DNA of 64,000 bases from the NCBI GenBank assembly GCA_050949055.1, contig JBMNFA010000003.1:1-64000 (forward strand), written 5' to 3'. Below, one piece after another: positions 32,773-41,554 of the stretch. Under the pieces are notes generated by a model. The model was not told where the DNA came from. It made no database searches and saw only the letters and a list, made by a program, of their open reading frames with translations. Position 1 is the stretch's first letter, and every line of letters begins with the position of its first letter. This stretch comes from JAEZJZ01 sp050949055. GTDB lineage: Bacteria > Bacillota > UBA994 > UBA5500. A program made the position numbers and the translations under genes.

Positions 32773-33737
32773 TGGATGGCAACATTCTAGACACCACCCC
32801 CATGCAGGTCGGTGCCGGTGCCCTGGACGAACAGCAGCTGTTTTCGTTTGTGGAGTACAGCTCCGAGGCGGCTGAGGAAACTGCCTACTCCGAGTACTCG
32901 TATTGGAAGTCCGTTTGGCGGAACTTCTTGAAGAGAAGAGTGGCCGTGGTGATGAGCTGTGTGTTTATTGTATTGTTTTTGTTTACCTTCATCGCCGGCC
33001 CGATCGGAAACTATCGCTATAGCGAGCTGAAGACCGATAAGACTCAGATCTTCGTCAAGCCAAACAGCCACTACTGGTTTGGCACAGATAACTTGGGACG
33101 CGACTACTGGGCTCAAGTCTGGTATGCTACCCAGACCTCGATCAAGTTAGCCACCCTGGTGGCCGTGGGCGAGATCGCGCTGGGTGTGATCATCGGCCTG
33201 ATTTGGGGTTATCAGCGCAAACTGGACCGCTTTTTCACGGAACTGTACAGCATCCTCGTCAATGTGCCCCGGATTATCTACCTGACCCTGATTGCGCTCT
33301 TAATCGGGCAGAGTTTCTTTGTCCTCACCTCTGCCCTGATCCTGTTCGGCTGGATGGCACCAGCCCGGCACGTGCGCAATCTGGTGTTGATGTACCGTGA
33401 CCGGGAGTACAACCTGGCCTCCCGTTGCCTGGGAACACCGATGGGCAGGATACTGACCAGGAATATTCTGCCTTACCTGACCAGCGCGATCATCCTGCGC
33501 CTGGCCCTCAGCATCCCGGCGACCATAGCCATCGAGACGACGCTATCCTATCTGGGGCTGGGCCTGGGTGTGGAGAAGCCGTCGCTGGGAATTCTGTTGC
33601 GCAACGCTCGCACCTACTTCCTTGACTACCCCCACTTGCTGCTGTTTCCGGCGGTAATCGTTTCGTTGATCACCATTACCTTCTATTTGGTGGGTAATGC
33701 GTTCTCGGACGCTTGCGATCCCAGGAACCACGTGTAA
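32769..33737 (+). CDS. oppC: Oligopeptide ABC transporter permease (OppC-like)
   Basis: 322 residues, second permease of a peptide importer. After a cytoplasmic N-terminus with the family segment YWKSVWRNFLKRRVAVVM come six membrane segments. NSHYWFGTDNLGRDYWAQVW is the family hallmark before the transport core, and the EAA loop reads LASRCLGTPMGRILTRNILP. The start overlaps the oppB remnant. The fused ATPase gene begins 13 bases downstream. Because OppB is truncated, the transporter can only work if another OppB is encoded elsewhere; in this window it looks non-functional. Confidence 0.9.
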   Translation: MMDGNILDTTPMQVGAGALDEQQLFSFVEYSSEAAEETAYSEYSYWKSVWRNFLKRRVAVVMSCVFIVLFLFTFIAGPIGNYRYSELKTDKTQIFVKPNSHYWFGTDNLGRDYWAQVWYATQTSIKLATLVAVGEIALGVIIGLIWGYQRKLDRFFTELYSILVNVPRIIYLTLIALLIGQSFFVLTSALILFGWMAPARHVRNLVLMYRDREYNLASRCLGTPMGRILTRNILPYLTSAIILRLALSIPATIAIETTLSYLGLGLGVEKPSLGILLRNARTYFLDYPHLLLFPAVIVSLITITFYLVGNAFSDACDPRNHV

Positions 33738-33750
33738 GGGGGCGGAGAGT

Positions 33751-35757
33751 ATGCTAGACAGACAGCCGATTCTTTCCGCCAGAGATGTGGAAGTTCAGTT
33801 CACTCTGCGCGGCCAGAAGCTGACGGCGATTCGTAACACCTCTTTGGATGTTTACCCCGAAGAGACGCTGGCCATTGTTGGCGAATCTGGCAGCGGCAAG
33901 AGCGTTTTCACCAAATGCTTTGTCGGCATGCTGGACAACAACGGCCGCATTACCAATGGCTCGATCATGTTCGATGGCAAAGACCTGGTCAAGTTGAAGA
34001 CCGAGAAGGAATGGCTGACCATCCGAGGCAAGAGAATTGCCATGGTGATGCAAGACCCATTGACTTCTCTCAACCCGCTGCGCAGCGTCGGCTCTCAGAT
34101 CCAAGAGGCGATTGAGCTTCATCAAGGACTGCGTGGTCGAGAAGCACGGGCGGAGGCAATCCGCATGCTGGAGGTGGTGGGCATTCCCGATGCCGCCAAA
34201 CGCTACTCGCAATACCCCCATGAGTTCTCGGGCGGCATGCGGCAGCGGGTGGTGATTGCCATGGCGGTATCCTGCCGGCCACAGATTTTGATCTGTGACG
34301 AACCCACCACAGCGCTGGAAGTCACCATTCAAGCCCAGATCCTCGACCTGATCCGTACCCTGCAGCGGGAGTACAAGATGACCATCATCTACATCACCCA
34401 CGACTTGGGTGTGGTGGCCGACGTGGCGGACCGGGTAGCCGTGATGTACGCCGGGCAGATCATTGAGATCGGCACGGCGGAGGAAGTCTTTTACGATTCC
34501 TGGCATCCCTACACCTGGGCGTTGTTGGGCGCTCTCCCCCAGCTGGGGATCCGCGGGGGTACACTTCCGGCCATTGACGGCACGCCCCCCAACCTGTTCA
34601 CCAAAATTCGAGGCGATGCCTTTGCGCCCCGCAATCGGCGCGCTCTGGCCATTGATTTCGTCGAGGAGCCGCCTTTCTTCGAAGTCTCGCCTACCCACAA
34701 GGCCAAGACCTGGTATCTTGATCCCAGGGCACCCAAGATCGAGAAGCCCGATTCTATCCGGCGCTTGTCGCAGCAGTTCCACGTAGAGAGCGCTGCTACC
34801 GTGCCGCAGCGTACGGATGACCAAGCGACCTGGCAGCGGGAGGCAATTATCGAGGTCAAAGATATGCAGGTCGCCTTTGGTACCGGCCGCCGAAAATTTA
34901 TTGCTGTAGACAAGGTCAGCTTTGAGATCTACCGCGGTGAAACCTTCTCTTTGGTTGGCGAAAGCGGGTCCGGCAAGACGACTATCGGTCGGGCGCTGTT
35001 GCGCATCAACCCGATCACCTCGGGCGAAATTCGCTTCAAAGGAAAAAGGATTGACGGCAAGATCTCGCCAGAACTGGACCTGGAGGTGATCCGCAATTGT
35101 CAGATGATCTTCCAGGATCCGATGGACTCCCTGAACGAGCGAGCGAAAGTAGACTACATCGTCGGTGAAGGAATCCTAAATCATAGGCTATATACTGATG
35201 CCGAGGACCGCCAGCGCAAGGTGCAACGGGCGCTGCGCGAGGTGGGCCTGTTGCCGGAATTCGCCTCTCGCTTCCCCCACGAGTTCTCGGGCGGGCAAAG
35301 GCAGCGGATTGGAGTTGCCCGCGCCTTAATCATGGAGCCCGAGTTTATCGTAGCGGACGAGCCGATCTCCGCCCTGGACGTATCCATCCGGGCTCAGGTG
35401 CTCAATCTGCTCAACGAGCTGAAAGCCAAGCGTAACCTTACCTATATGTTCATCTCCCATGACTTGTCGGTTGTGCGCTACATATCCGACCGTATTGCAG
35501 TCATCCGCGCCGGGCGCATCGTAGAGCTGGCGGAAACTGAAGAGCTGTTCCGCAAGCCAATTCACCCCTATACCCGGGCGCTGTTGTCTGCGGTTCCATT
35601 CCCGGATCCAGTGCTGGAACGCAAAAAGCAACTGATCGTCTACGATCCTAAGGAACACGAACACTTCGACGAAGAGCAAATCTGGAGTGAGATTGTGCCC
35701 GGGCACTTTGTGTTGGGGACGAAGTGGCAAATTGACGGATACAAGACCAACTACTAG
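33751..35757 (+). CDS. Fused OppD-OppF peptide transporter ATPase
   Basis: 668 residues from ATG 33751 (GGGGGCGGAGAG upstream), containing two complete ABC ATPase halves. First half: Walker A GESGSGKSVFTK (about residues 45-56), signature FSGGMRQR, Walker B ILICDEPTTALEV. Second half: Walker A GESGSGKTTIGR, signature FSGGQRQR, Walker B FIVADEPISALDV. Each half has the OppD/OppF C-terminal extension; that of the first ends near GTLPAIDGTPPNL. Separate OppD and OppF proteins are the norm; fusions exist in several lineages. Note ALEV instead of ALDV after the first Walker B. It is followed by a strong terminator, so it ends the operon. Confidence 0.93.
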   Translation: MLDRQPILSARDVEVQFTLRGQKLTAIRNTSLDVYPEETLAIVGESGSGKSVFTKCFVGMLDNNGRITNGSIMFDGKDLVKLKTEKEWLTIRGKRIAMVMQDPLTSLNPLRSVGSQIQEAIELHQGLRGREARAEAIRMLEVVGIPDAAKRYSQYPHEFSGGMRQRVVIAMAVSCRPQILICDEPTTALEVTIQAQILDLIRTLQREYKMTIIYITHDLGVVADVADRVAVMYAGQIIEIGTAEEVFYDSWHPYTWALLGALPQLGIRGGTLPAIDGTPPNLFTKIRGDAFAPRNRRALAIDFVEEPPFFEVSPTHKAKTWYLDPRAPKIEKPDSIRRLSQQFHVESAATVPQRTDDQATWQREAIIEVKDMQVAFGTGRRKFIAVDKVSFEIYRGETFSLVGESGSGKTTIGRALLRINPITSGEIRFKGKRIDGKISPELDLEVIRNCQMIFQDPMDSLNERAKVDYIVGEGILNHRLYTDAEDRQRKVQRALREVGLLPEFASRFPHEFSGGQRQRIGVARALIMEPEFIVADEPISALDVSIRAQVLNLLNELKAKRNLTYMFISHDLSVVRYISDRIAVIRAGRIVELAETEELFRKPIHPYTRALLSAVPFPDPVLERKKQLIVYDPKEHEHFDEEQIWSEIVPGHFVLGTKWQIDGYKTNY

Positions 35758-35764
35758 CATAATC

Positions 35765-35794
35765 GGAGGAGCTGTCGCACACCGACAGCTCCTC
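35765..35794 (+). terminator. Terminator of the opp genes
   Basis: GAGGAGCTGTCG pairs with CGACAGCTCCTC around a short CACAC loop, followed by TTGAG. It begins 8 bases after the oppDF stop. Confidence 0.75.
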
Positions 35795-35965
35795 TTGAGA
35801 TCTCCCAGGCATATCTCCTATCGGCACTACTACAAAAGGCTTTGGGAGCTGGGTGTAGCTTTGGCGGCATCGGGATCAGTAGCGACGATCTAGGCAACAC
35901 CTACCGGGATGGGACCGATAAGAAATTTCGGCCCCGAGGCCAAACTGCTAGGGACGCCGAAAAGC

Positions 35966-35998
35966 GGAGGTGCCCCGAGGGGCGCCTCCGCTCTTTCA
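35966..35998. terminator. Hairpin terminator between the opp and Uma2 genes
   Basis: GCGGAGGTGCCCC and GGGGCGCCTCCGC form a GC-rich stem followed by TCTTTC. It lies about 80 bases after the minus-strand Uma2 stop. The rest of 35795-36079 holds no supported gene. Confidence 0.6.
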
Positions 35999-36079
35999 TG
36001 CGCGCTGGCAATGGACCGCCCTACGGCGCAGACAGAAAATGCTGCATAGCGATGCGATGCCCGCCCCTGTCCTCATCGC

Positions 36080-36844
36080 CTACCGGAAGATCTCACTCAG
36101 CCGAATCGCCAGGCCGTTAAATTTCGCCGACCTAATTGTACTTTCCCCGCCGACCACTTGCATACGGTCGACGTCCCGCTCCGGAGTGAAGACGTACTGC
36201 ATGACGGTTTTGCCCTGCGGGTTAACAATCCAGTATTCTGAGATCCCGCTCTTCATGTATAGCTGCAGCTTGGTGGCCATATCCTTGCCTTTGGTGGTCG
36301 AGGATAGCACCTCCACAACTAGGGTTGGCAATCCTTCATACCTGCCGTCTGCGCTCACCTTATCAGTGTCGCATATAACCAAAATATCGGGCTGTACCAC
36401 ATTGGGATTCTCTTCAAACTTGGTGGCATAGCCAAACAGGCGCACATCCAGCGGTGCAGTGAGGGAGAGGCATGGTTTGTCAGCGAAATACGCATGAAGA
36501 CGTGCGGCGATTTCGCCGACAACAACCTGATGGATGAAGCTGGGCGAAGTTAATAGATACACTTCCCCATCGATCAGCTCGTAACGCTGATCAGAAGATT
36601 CCACCAGCAGCATGTAGTCCTCGTAGCTGATCCTGCTATTTGCTGGATAGCTGCGCGCCCCTTCGTGCATGAGATAATATTCTGGATCACTGTACTTGAT
36701 CAGCTTGGCCACACTCTTACCGTTCTTGACGACAACCACATCTTCTTCTTGCACCAGCGCTAAATATTTCCCAAAGGCGTTTTGCAGATCCGTGGTACTG
36801 ACGCGCACAGGCCCACCCCCCTCCAGCTCATTTGCCATAATCAT
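36080..36844 (-). CDS. Phd/YefM antitoxin-like domain fused to a Uma2-family nuclease-like domain
   Basis: 254 residues. Residues 8-50 (VRVSTTDLQNAFGKYLALVQ, KNGKSVAKLIKY) match the Phd/YefM antitoxin DNA-binding fold. Residues 70-254 are a Uma2 (DUF820) domain of the PD-(D/E)xK superfamily: YEDYMLLVESSDQRYELIDG carries the glutamate, QPDILVICDTDK the aspartate, and LVVEVLSSTTKGKDMATKLQLY the E-x-K-like motif. Uma2 proteins are common in cyanobacteria and some Bacillota and their role is unclear. The fusion suggests that the antitoxin part targets or regulates the nuclease-like part. It stands alone between terminators. No separate toxin gene is adjacent. Confidence 0.85.
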   Translation of the reverse strand: MIMANELEGGGPVRVSTTDLQNAFGKYLALVQEEDVVVVKNGKSVAKLIKYSDPEYYLMHEGARSYPANSRISYEDYMLLVESSDQRYELIDGEVYLLTSPSFIHQVVVGEIAARLHAYFADKPCLSLTAPLDVRLFGYATKFEENPNVVQPDILVICDTDKVSADGRYEGLPTLVVEVLSSTTKGKDMATKLQLYMKSGISEYWIVNPQGKTVMQYVFTPERDVDRMQVVGGESTIRSAKFNGLAIRLSEIFR

Positions 36845-36952
36845 AGGGCAAACTAGCTAAATTATCAAGTTTGCTTTAGCTAATATCTTTCAAATGTCAC
36901 TGAGTCAGCAAGCCTGTTCCTCCGGTTGATGAGATGGATACCCCCATGGGAC

Positions 36953-36993
36953 GAGCAAGGCGGAGGGCCCGGTAAGTCAGCCCTCCGCCTTGC
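36953..36993 (-). terminator. Terminator downstream of the small membrane protein gene
   Basis: CAAGGCGGAGGGC and GCCCTCCGCCTTG form a perfect 13-bp stem. It is placed for the minus-strand gene ending at 37061; the T-run is weak. Confidence 0.6.
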
Positions 36994-37060
36994 GTTGTTC
37001 ACTCGAAAGTTGTGCAGCATTAGCCCCAAGACGGAAGCCCCCTGCATCTGGTCAAACCCA

Positions 37061-37462
37061 TCAGGTCAGCGACAGTGCGAAAAAGACAATGCTGCAAAGC
37101 AAGTTGGCCAATAAGCAGCAGGCATGCCTTTCTTCCTCAATCAGCTCCTCAAAGGAGACTATGTCTTCGTCGATATGATCGGACATATCGCTAAAGCTGC
37201 GGACGACAGGCTTTTTCCGCCGCAAGCGAAACAAAGTCAGCAGCGGCACCTTGACACCGTCCAACCGCAGATAGCTGACCCAGGCAGAGGCCAAAAAAAG
37301 TACCCCCCCAACTGTAAACGCATAGCTGATTGGCAGCAGCCCCCTGTTCACAAACCGGTTCCACAGCAAAACAACAGCTACCGCGATCAAGAGATAGGAG
37401 ACTGTCTTCTGGATAATCGGGACATACATGTACCGCTTGATATGTTTCTGCTGCCACTGTCT
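37061..37462 (-). CDS. Small membrane protein of unknown function
   Basis: About 133 residues from ATG 37462, nine bases after GGGAGG. A longer frame to 37660 overlaps the neighbouring gene and has no family look. Two hydrophobic segments at about residues 18-38 and 47-65 are followed by a basic loop (LFRLRRKKPVV), an acidic stretch (DHIDEDIVSFEELIEEERH) and a third hydrophobic segment at the very C-terminus (CCLLANLLCSIVFFALSL). I do not recognise the family. It lies about 180 bases after the DUF3784 protein gene on the same strand and may share its transcript. Confidence 0.6.
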   Translation of the reverse strand, partial: RQWQQKHIKRYMYVPIIQKTVSYLLIAVAVVLLWNRFVNRGLLPISYAFTVGGVLFLASAWVSYLRLDGVKVPLLTLFRLRRKKPVVRSFSDMSDHIDEDIVSFEELIEEERHACCLLANLLCSIVFFALSLT

Positions 37463-37643
37463 CATTTGGAGAGCCTCCCATGTAGCGAGCGATTTGCCTT
37501 TGCGTTCCCCTGCCGACGATGACTTTTCATCTGGCCTGATGCCCCCGAACCCAACATGCAGCCTTGTCAAATCCCATGTAGGGATGGGGGCGGGTTCGTC
37601 GTACAGGGGGTAGACTGATGGAGAAGCGTGCCTACAACCCTGC

Positions 37644-38384
37644 TTATGGCTTGCGGGCAACTATCTGCCCGAAGATCTCGCGCGTTTCATCCCCGTTGCT
37701 TAGGTTGAAGATGACCTCCGCGCGGTCGGTCTCCAGATGGACGAAGGGGGGTAGCTGCGTGTCCACAAACAACTTCACTGCCCCCAGCTCTTTGGTCCGG
37801 AAGTGCCCCTTCAGTTTGGAGCCCAAAGCGGAACCGTTGGTACGCATCACGATGGTCGGCAGTTCCTGCAGCAGACGAGCCTCCTCAATTGACTCCCAAG
37901 TATAAACCCCGCCATACATGCCGTGGATTTTGATTCCTTCTGGAAGCACAGTCACCCTGGTCGGCTGCGACAGGAAAAGCATCAACACGGCGACAGCGAC
38001 CAATGCCACCACCGTGATACCGATAGGCAAGGCCAACTGCCGGACGGCATCCTTGCGCAGCCTGCCATGCTGGTCAACTATGTTGCCATCATACTTCTGA
38101 GCTTTGATCAACACATAGACGGTGGAGAAGCCGAAGAACATCATACCTGAGGTGATGCCTGGCCTGATGTCCAATGCGTTCAACATGCCCATGACGATGA
38201 ACAGCATCCCATTGACATAGCCATACAACCCCAGCAGGCGGCCGAGGCCCTCCGTGTCCACGTTAGCCTGCTTCTCTTTAGGCATGGTGTTGTATCCCGC
38301 GATCAGAAAATGCCACTTGAGTACATGCACCGCCAGGCCCATGAGGATGAAAAACACCCCGGATAGAATGTAAATCCAGGTCAT
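37644..38384 (-). CDS. DUF3784-type membrane protein with C-terminal PH-like domain
   Basis: About 246 residues from ATG 38384, which follows GGGGGAGGGGGC. The N-terminus (IYILSGVFFILMGLAVHVLK, then FLIAGYNTMPKEKQANVDTEG) matches the DUF3784 family of Bacillota, which is a short membrane protein of unknown role. Four hydrophobic segments lie before residue 145. The C-terminal 95 residues (VTVLPEGIKIHGMYGGVY, WESIEEARLLQELP) look like the PH-like domain that often follows such membrane segments. The function is unknown. Upstream frames up to 38588 have no family features. Confidence 0.75.
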   Translation of the reverse strand: MTWIYILSGVFFILMGLAVHVLKWHFLIAGYNTMPKEKQANVDTEGLGRLLGLYGYVNGMLFIVMGMLNALDIRPGITSGMMFFGFSTVYVLIKAQKYDGNIVDQHGRLRKDAVRQLALPIGITVVALVAVAVLMLFLSQPTRVTVLPEGIKIHGMYGGVYTWESIEEARLLQELPTIVMRTNGSALGSKLKGHFRTKELGAVKLFVDTQLPPFVHLETDRAEVIFNLSNGDETREIFGQIVARKP

Positions 38385-38579
38385 GCCAAGCCCCCTCCCC
38401 CTAAAGTTCAGACGGTATCTTCTATGACTCAAATTTATCCCATAGACGCCCGTCTGGCAACACATGTAACAGTCCCCTGACCTAAAACCAGACTGGGTGG
38501 CTCTCCCGTCGCCTCTTCCTCCCCGCCTGAGCAGGCGCGTGTCTCTTAAGATACCCCGACTGCATGGCGTATCACGAGA

Positions 38580-38609
38580 AAAAACCACAGCTGCGGATGG
38601 CCGTGGTTC
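38580..38609 (-). terminator. Terminator of the collapsed MntA/HepT copy
   Basis: Minus strand AACCACGGCCATCCGCAGCTGTGGTTTTTTC: a stem of AACCAC/GTGGTT extended by GGC/GCT pairs with a T6 tail. The intact locus carries the same hairpin at 44486-44513. Confidence 0.75.
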
Positions 38610-38612
38610 AAC

Positions 38613-38915
38613 ACTATATTATTCCCTCTAACATGTGCCTCAGAACGACTCTAGTCCTCTGCCCGATCATAGACTAACCTCGCTTTTCGCACTATGTCGT
38701 AGCCAAACTTCCGCTCCAGTCTCTCTGCTTGATTGGCGGTAATTATGTCAACTGCTTTACCGAAGGCTAACTCGAGCTCCTGGGCCAATGACATGAATTG
38801 CAGGCCCATTGGGGCCCTTAGCTCCACCAGTACATCAAGATCACTCTTTGGTGTTTGCACACCTTCATAAGGCGCGATCCAGCTGCCCCACAGTGCAAAG
38901 GTATGAATTGGTGAG
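38613..38915 (-). pseudogene. Remnant of an MntA nucleotidyltransferase gene with a HepT stub
   Basis: Residues EGVQTPKSDLDVLVELRAPM onward to RLVYDRAED (38651 to about 38865) match the MntA protein at 44866-45207 along its last 75 residues. The catalytic GSY motif and the N-terminus are missing, replaced by a junction to the SH3 gene. Behind it only the first 15 or so HepT codons survive (MIGQRTRVVLRHMLEG) before a stop near 38625. The pair therefore lost both its enzyme motif and its toxin body. Confidence 0.8.
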
Positions 38916-39227
38916 CAGCAAGACCCCCATGCCGGCCGCCAACCAAACGGTACGTTCAAACTTCGGGGGCAGTGGCGCTGCGTCAGTTTGCGGCTGTGTG
39001 GAGCCACTTGGCCCCTCCTCTGCATCAACCGAGCGCAGGAAACTCTGCGCAACGAACCCAACAATCTCGTCACCCGACTGGATCCGATAGCTCACCCGAT
39101 AATACGGTCCCCGTGTTTCCAGCACGTCTAGCTCAGTGCCGGCCGGAAGCCCAAGCAACGCCTCGGCGCTGACATCCGGCTCGCGGCGCAACCAGGTCTG
39201 AGGCGCGAAGGTGCGCATCCGTTCCAT
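38865..39227 (-). pseudogene. Truncated SH3-domain membrane protein (copy 1)
   Basis: The first 105 or so residues match the intact protein at 45336-46427: MERMRTFAPQTWLRREPDV, an SH3-like domain (LDVLETRGPYYRVSYRIQSG, GFVAQSFLR) and the beginning of the membrane helix (VWLAAGMGVLLLTN). There it ends in an unrelated tail of 14 residues that runs into the MntA remnant. About 250 residues are missing. The ribosome site GGGGGAGGAC is intact, so a short protein could still be made. Confidence 0.8.
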
Positions 39228-39274
39228 CTTCGTCCTCCCCCTTCCGTTTCCACCATCCACTGTATATACGCGTC

Positions 39275-41554
39275 CTAACTGCCCTTAACGAGTACTTGAC
39301 CGAGAGTTAGCGTCGGCAGGATAATTGCTGACTCGTCCTCTTCTCCTTCGCCCTGCCATGCAACAACATAGCCGATCTTGGCGTTAGTCGGCTGATAACC
39401 TTTCTTGCGCAGGCCCTCTAATTTACCTACGAATGAACTAGAGAACTTGGCGACACGAAATGGCTTACCGTTCCGGTCAATGGACAAGTAATTTCCTGTC
39501 ACTGTAAGGTGATCACCGCTACGTAATCGCAATAAAGTCTCCTTCTTATCCTTAAAGTAGTTGAGGACTACGTCTCTATGGGTCAGCTGGAGAGTGATTT
39601 CCGATGGTTCGTCATATGTCGCCACATCCTTCCTATGGACGATCCCCTCAGCATCATAATTATCGAATATCCCAGTGTTACAGTGGATATACAAGGACCC
39701 TTTAGCTCGGGTCATAGCGACGTACAGCTTTCGTCTTTCTTCATCGTTGGAGACCCGTACGTTCTTCAGAAGCAAGTACACAGTGTCAAACTCACTGCCC
39801 TTGGACTTATGAATGGTAGAGACATATACCGCCTCGCCATCACTCTCATAGAAGTCGTCATAGCTTGATTCCTTGATAAAGACCTCTAGGTCAGTATGGC
39901 GCTTCTTGCGATTGATGCTCTCAAAATCGGCAAGCATTCTTAGGCAGTTGGGCAGGCAAGAGCTGCCTGCATAAGCAGCTTCAAGCTTCATCTTAGCAGC
40001 AGACCATAATTCATCATCAATTACGGGGGAATCGTGCTTATCCTTAATATTCTTGAGAAAGAAGCGCACCTCGGCAAGGTTGTATAGACTGAAACCGTCG
40101 TTGGATTGTATCAGTTTGGCTCGTATACCTTTTTGGGCAAGCATGCTTTGTATTTGTAGTGCCTCATCGTTGGTGCTTGTGAGCACACAAGCCCTCCCCC
40201 CTCGATACGTCTCTGCTACATGATTCGCCAGCGGCTCTTCAATGTGATCTGATGCGTGCCGCGTAATCTCCACCGTTCCGGGCTCAACATGAACCGCACG
40301 GATAGGCGAAGACTTCATGCGGTTAGGCAATGGTGCGATGAAAGCATTACAAAGGGCGACGATATTACCTCTACTTCTGTAATTCTCCTCCATTTCGTAC
40401 GTAACGGCACCATAATCATCAATGAGGGAGCGAAGGTATTTGGAGCTGGAACCCCTAAACGCATAGATGTTCTGATCATCATCGCCGACGGCAATCACAC
40501 GCATGTCCCCATTGGCGCGAATAAGCGCCTTAATGAGGGCAAACTCGTTCTCATCCATATCCTGTGCTTCATCAATTACCAAGACTTTCTTTATGATTCT
40601 AGCTGGTTCAACCTCACCATTATTAATCATGTCCGAGGCGTTCTTGACTACATCGTCTGCGCCTTCGAGGCTGCCAATTTTCCCCAGCAAGTCAAAACAG
40701 TAGGAATGGAACGTTCTTATCTCCACGAAGCTGGCAGCATTGCCAATCAAGGCAATCAGTCGCTGCTTGAACTCAGTGGCTGCGGCCCGTGAAAACGTCA
40801 GCATAAGCAGCTGTTCATGCTTCACGTCCTCCAAGAGAAGCAGTGAGGCGAGCTTGTGCACCAAAACGCGAGTTTTCCCACTGCCCGGGCCTGCTGCCAC
40901 AACAATATACTTTGACTGCTGGTCGTTGATGATTTCTGATTGAACATCGGACAGCTGCTGGAAGAGCTCGTTGTATTTGCCCGGCGTTATATTGCGCTCA
41001 ATTTCCTTTGCTCTATCGCCCTTAAAGTACCTGGAGATAAATTCCTTGAAGTCTAGCTGGAAGTAGTCCTGGACAAATTGTAGCGCGGCATCATAATTCC
41101 GCACCATTAAATTAGCAAACTCCCCCACAATGTGGATCTGCCTGATCCTCTGTTTGTAAAACTCGTCTAGCATGCGGTAATCGTCTGCTTTGTACCTGAT
41201 TCTGTTGTCATTAACCAGGCGTTGAATTTCCATGCCATTATAGAGGACCAAGAAACCTCCCTCAAGCTTAAGGGCACCAATCTTGGACAAGTAGAGTAAC
41301 GCGTCAGCAACGTCGGCAATGGAGACTGCAGCCAGGTCCATATCCAACCTTGGGACTTCTTTGTATCCGTTTAGCAGGCCAACGAGGGAGAAGTAGATAG
41401 GGGTTCCATTCTTCGATTCGTCTGCAGTATTGCCCGCCTGGCGATATAGTTCCCTGACAACGAATCTACAGACATCTATTCTGCGAGTGAATTTCCCCTG
41501 CAAGAGCGCAGGACTGACCGCGGGAACAACCGTTGGCCATATTCCTCCCCGCAT
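39275..41554 (-). CDS. UvrD/Rep-family superfamily I DNA helicase
   Basis: 759 residues. The helicase motifs run in order: Q-region LSDVQSEIINDQQSKYIVVA, Walker A AAGPGSGKTRVL (about residues 219-230), motif II VLVIDEAQDMDENE, motif III VGDDDQNIYAFRG, motif V VYVSTIHKSKGSEFD and motif VI LYVAMTRAKGSLYIH. The first 190 residues are helical and begin with LLQGKFTRRIDVCRFVVREL, which looks like the internal linker of a larger RecQ-UvrD polypeptide. The start at ATG 41554 overlaps the RecQ-like gene by 79 bases and has AAGGA five bases upstream, so independent, coupled translation is credible. A -1 frame change would instead fuse it to the upstream protein. Probably acts with it in DNA unwinding and degradation. 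Confidence 0.92.
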   Translation of the reverse strand: MRGGIWPTVVPAVSPALLQGKFTRRIDVCRFVVRELYRQAGNTADESKNGTPIYFSLVGLLNGYKEVPRLDMDLAAVSIADVADALLYLSKIGALKLEGGFLVLYNGMEIQRLVNDNRIRYKADDYRMLDEFYKQRIRQIHIVGEFANLMVRNYDAALQFVQDYFQLDFKEFISRYFKGDRAKEIERNITPGKYNELFQQLSDVQSEIINDQQSKYIVVAAGPGSGKTRVLVHKLASLLLLEDVKHEQLLMLTFSRAAATEFKQRLIALIGNAASFVEIRTFHSYCFDLLGKIGSLEGADDVVKNASDMINNGEVEPARIIKKVLVIDEAQDMDENEFALIKALIRANGDMRVIAVGDDDQNIYAFRGSSSKYLRSLIDDYGAVTYEMEENYRSRGNIVALCNAFIAPLPNRMKSSPIRAVHVEPGTVEITRHASDHIEEPLANHVAETYRGGRACVLTSTNDEALQIQSMLAQKGIRAKLIQSNDGFSLYNLAEVRFFLKNIKDKHDSPVIDDELWSAAKMKLEAAYAGSSCLPNCLRMLADFESINRKKRHTDLEVFIKESSYDDFYESDGEAVYVSTIHKSKGSEFDTVYLLLKNVRVSNDEERRKLYVAMTRAKGSLYIHCNTGIFDNYDAEGIVHRKDVATYDEPSEITLQLTHRDVVLNYFKDKKETLLRLRSGDHLTVTGNYLSIDRNGKPFRVAKFSSSFVGKLEGLRKKGYQPTNAKIGYVVAWQGEGEEDESAIILPTLTLGQVLVKGS

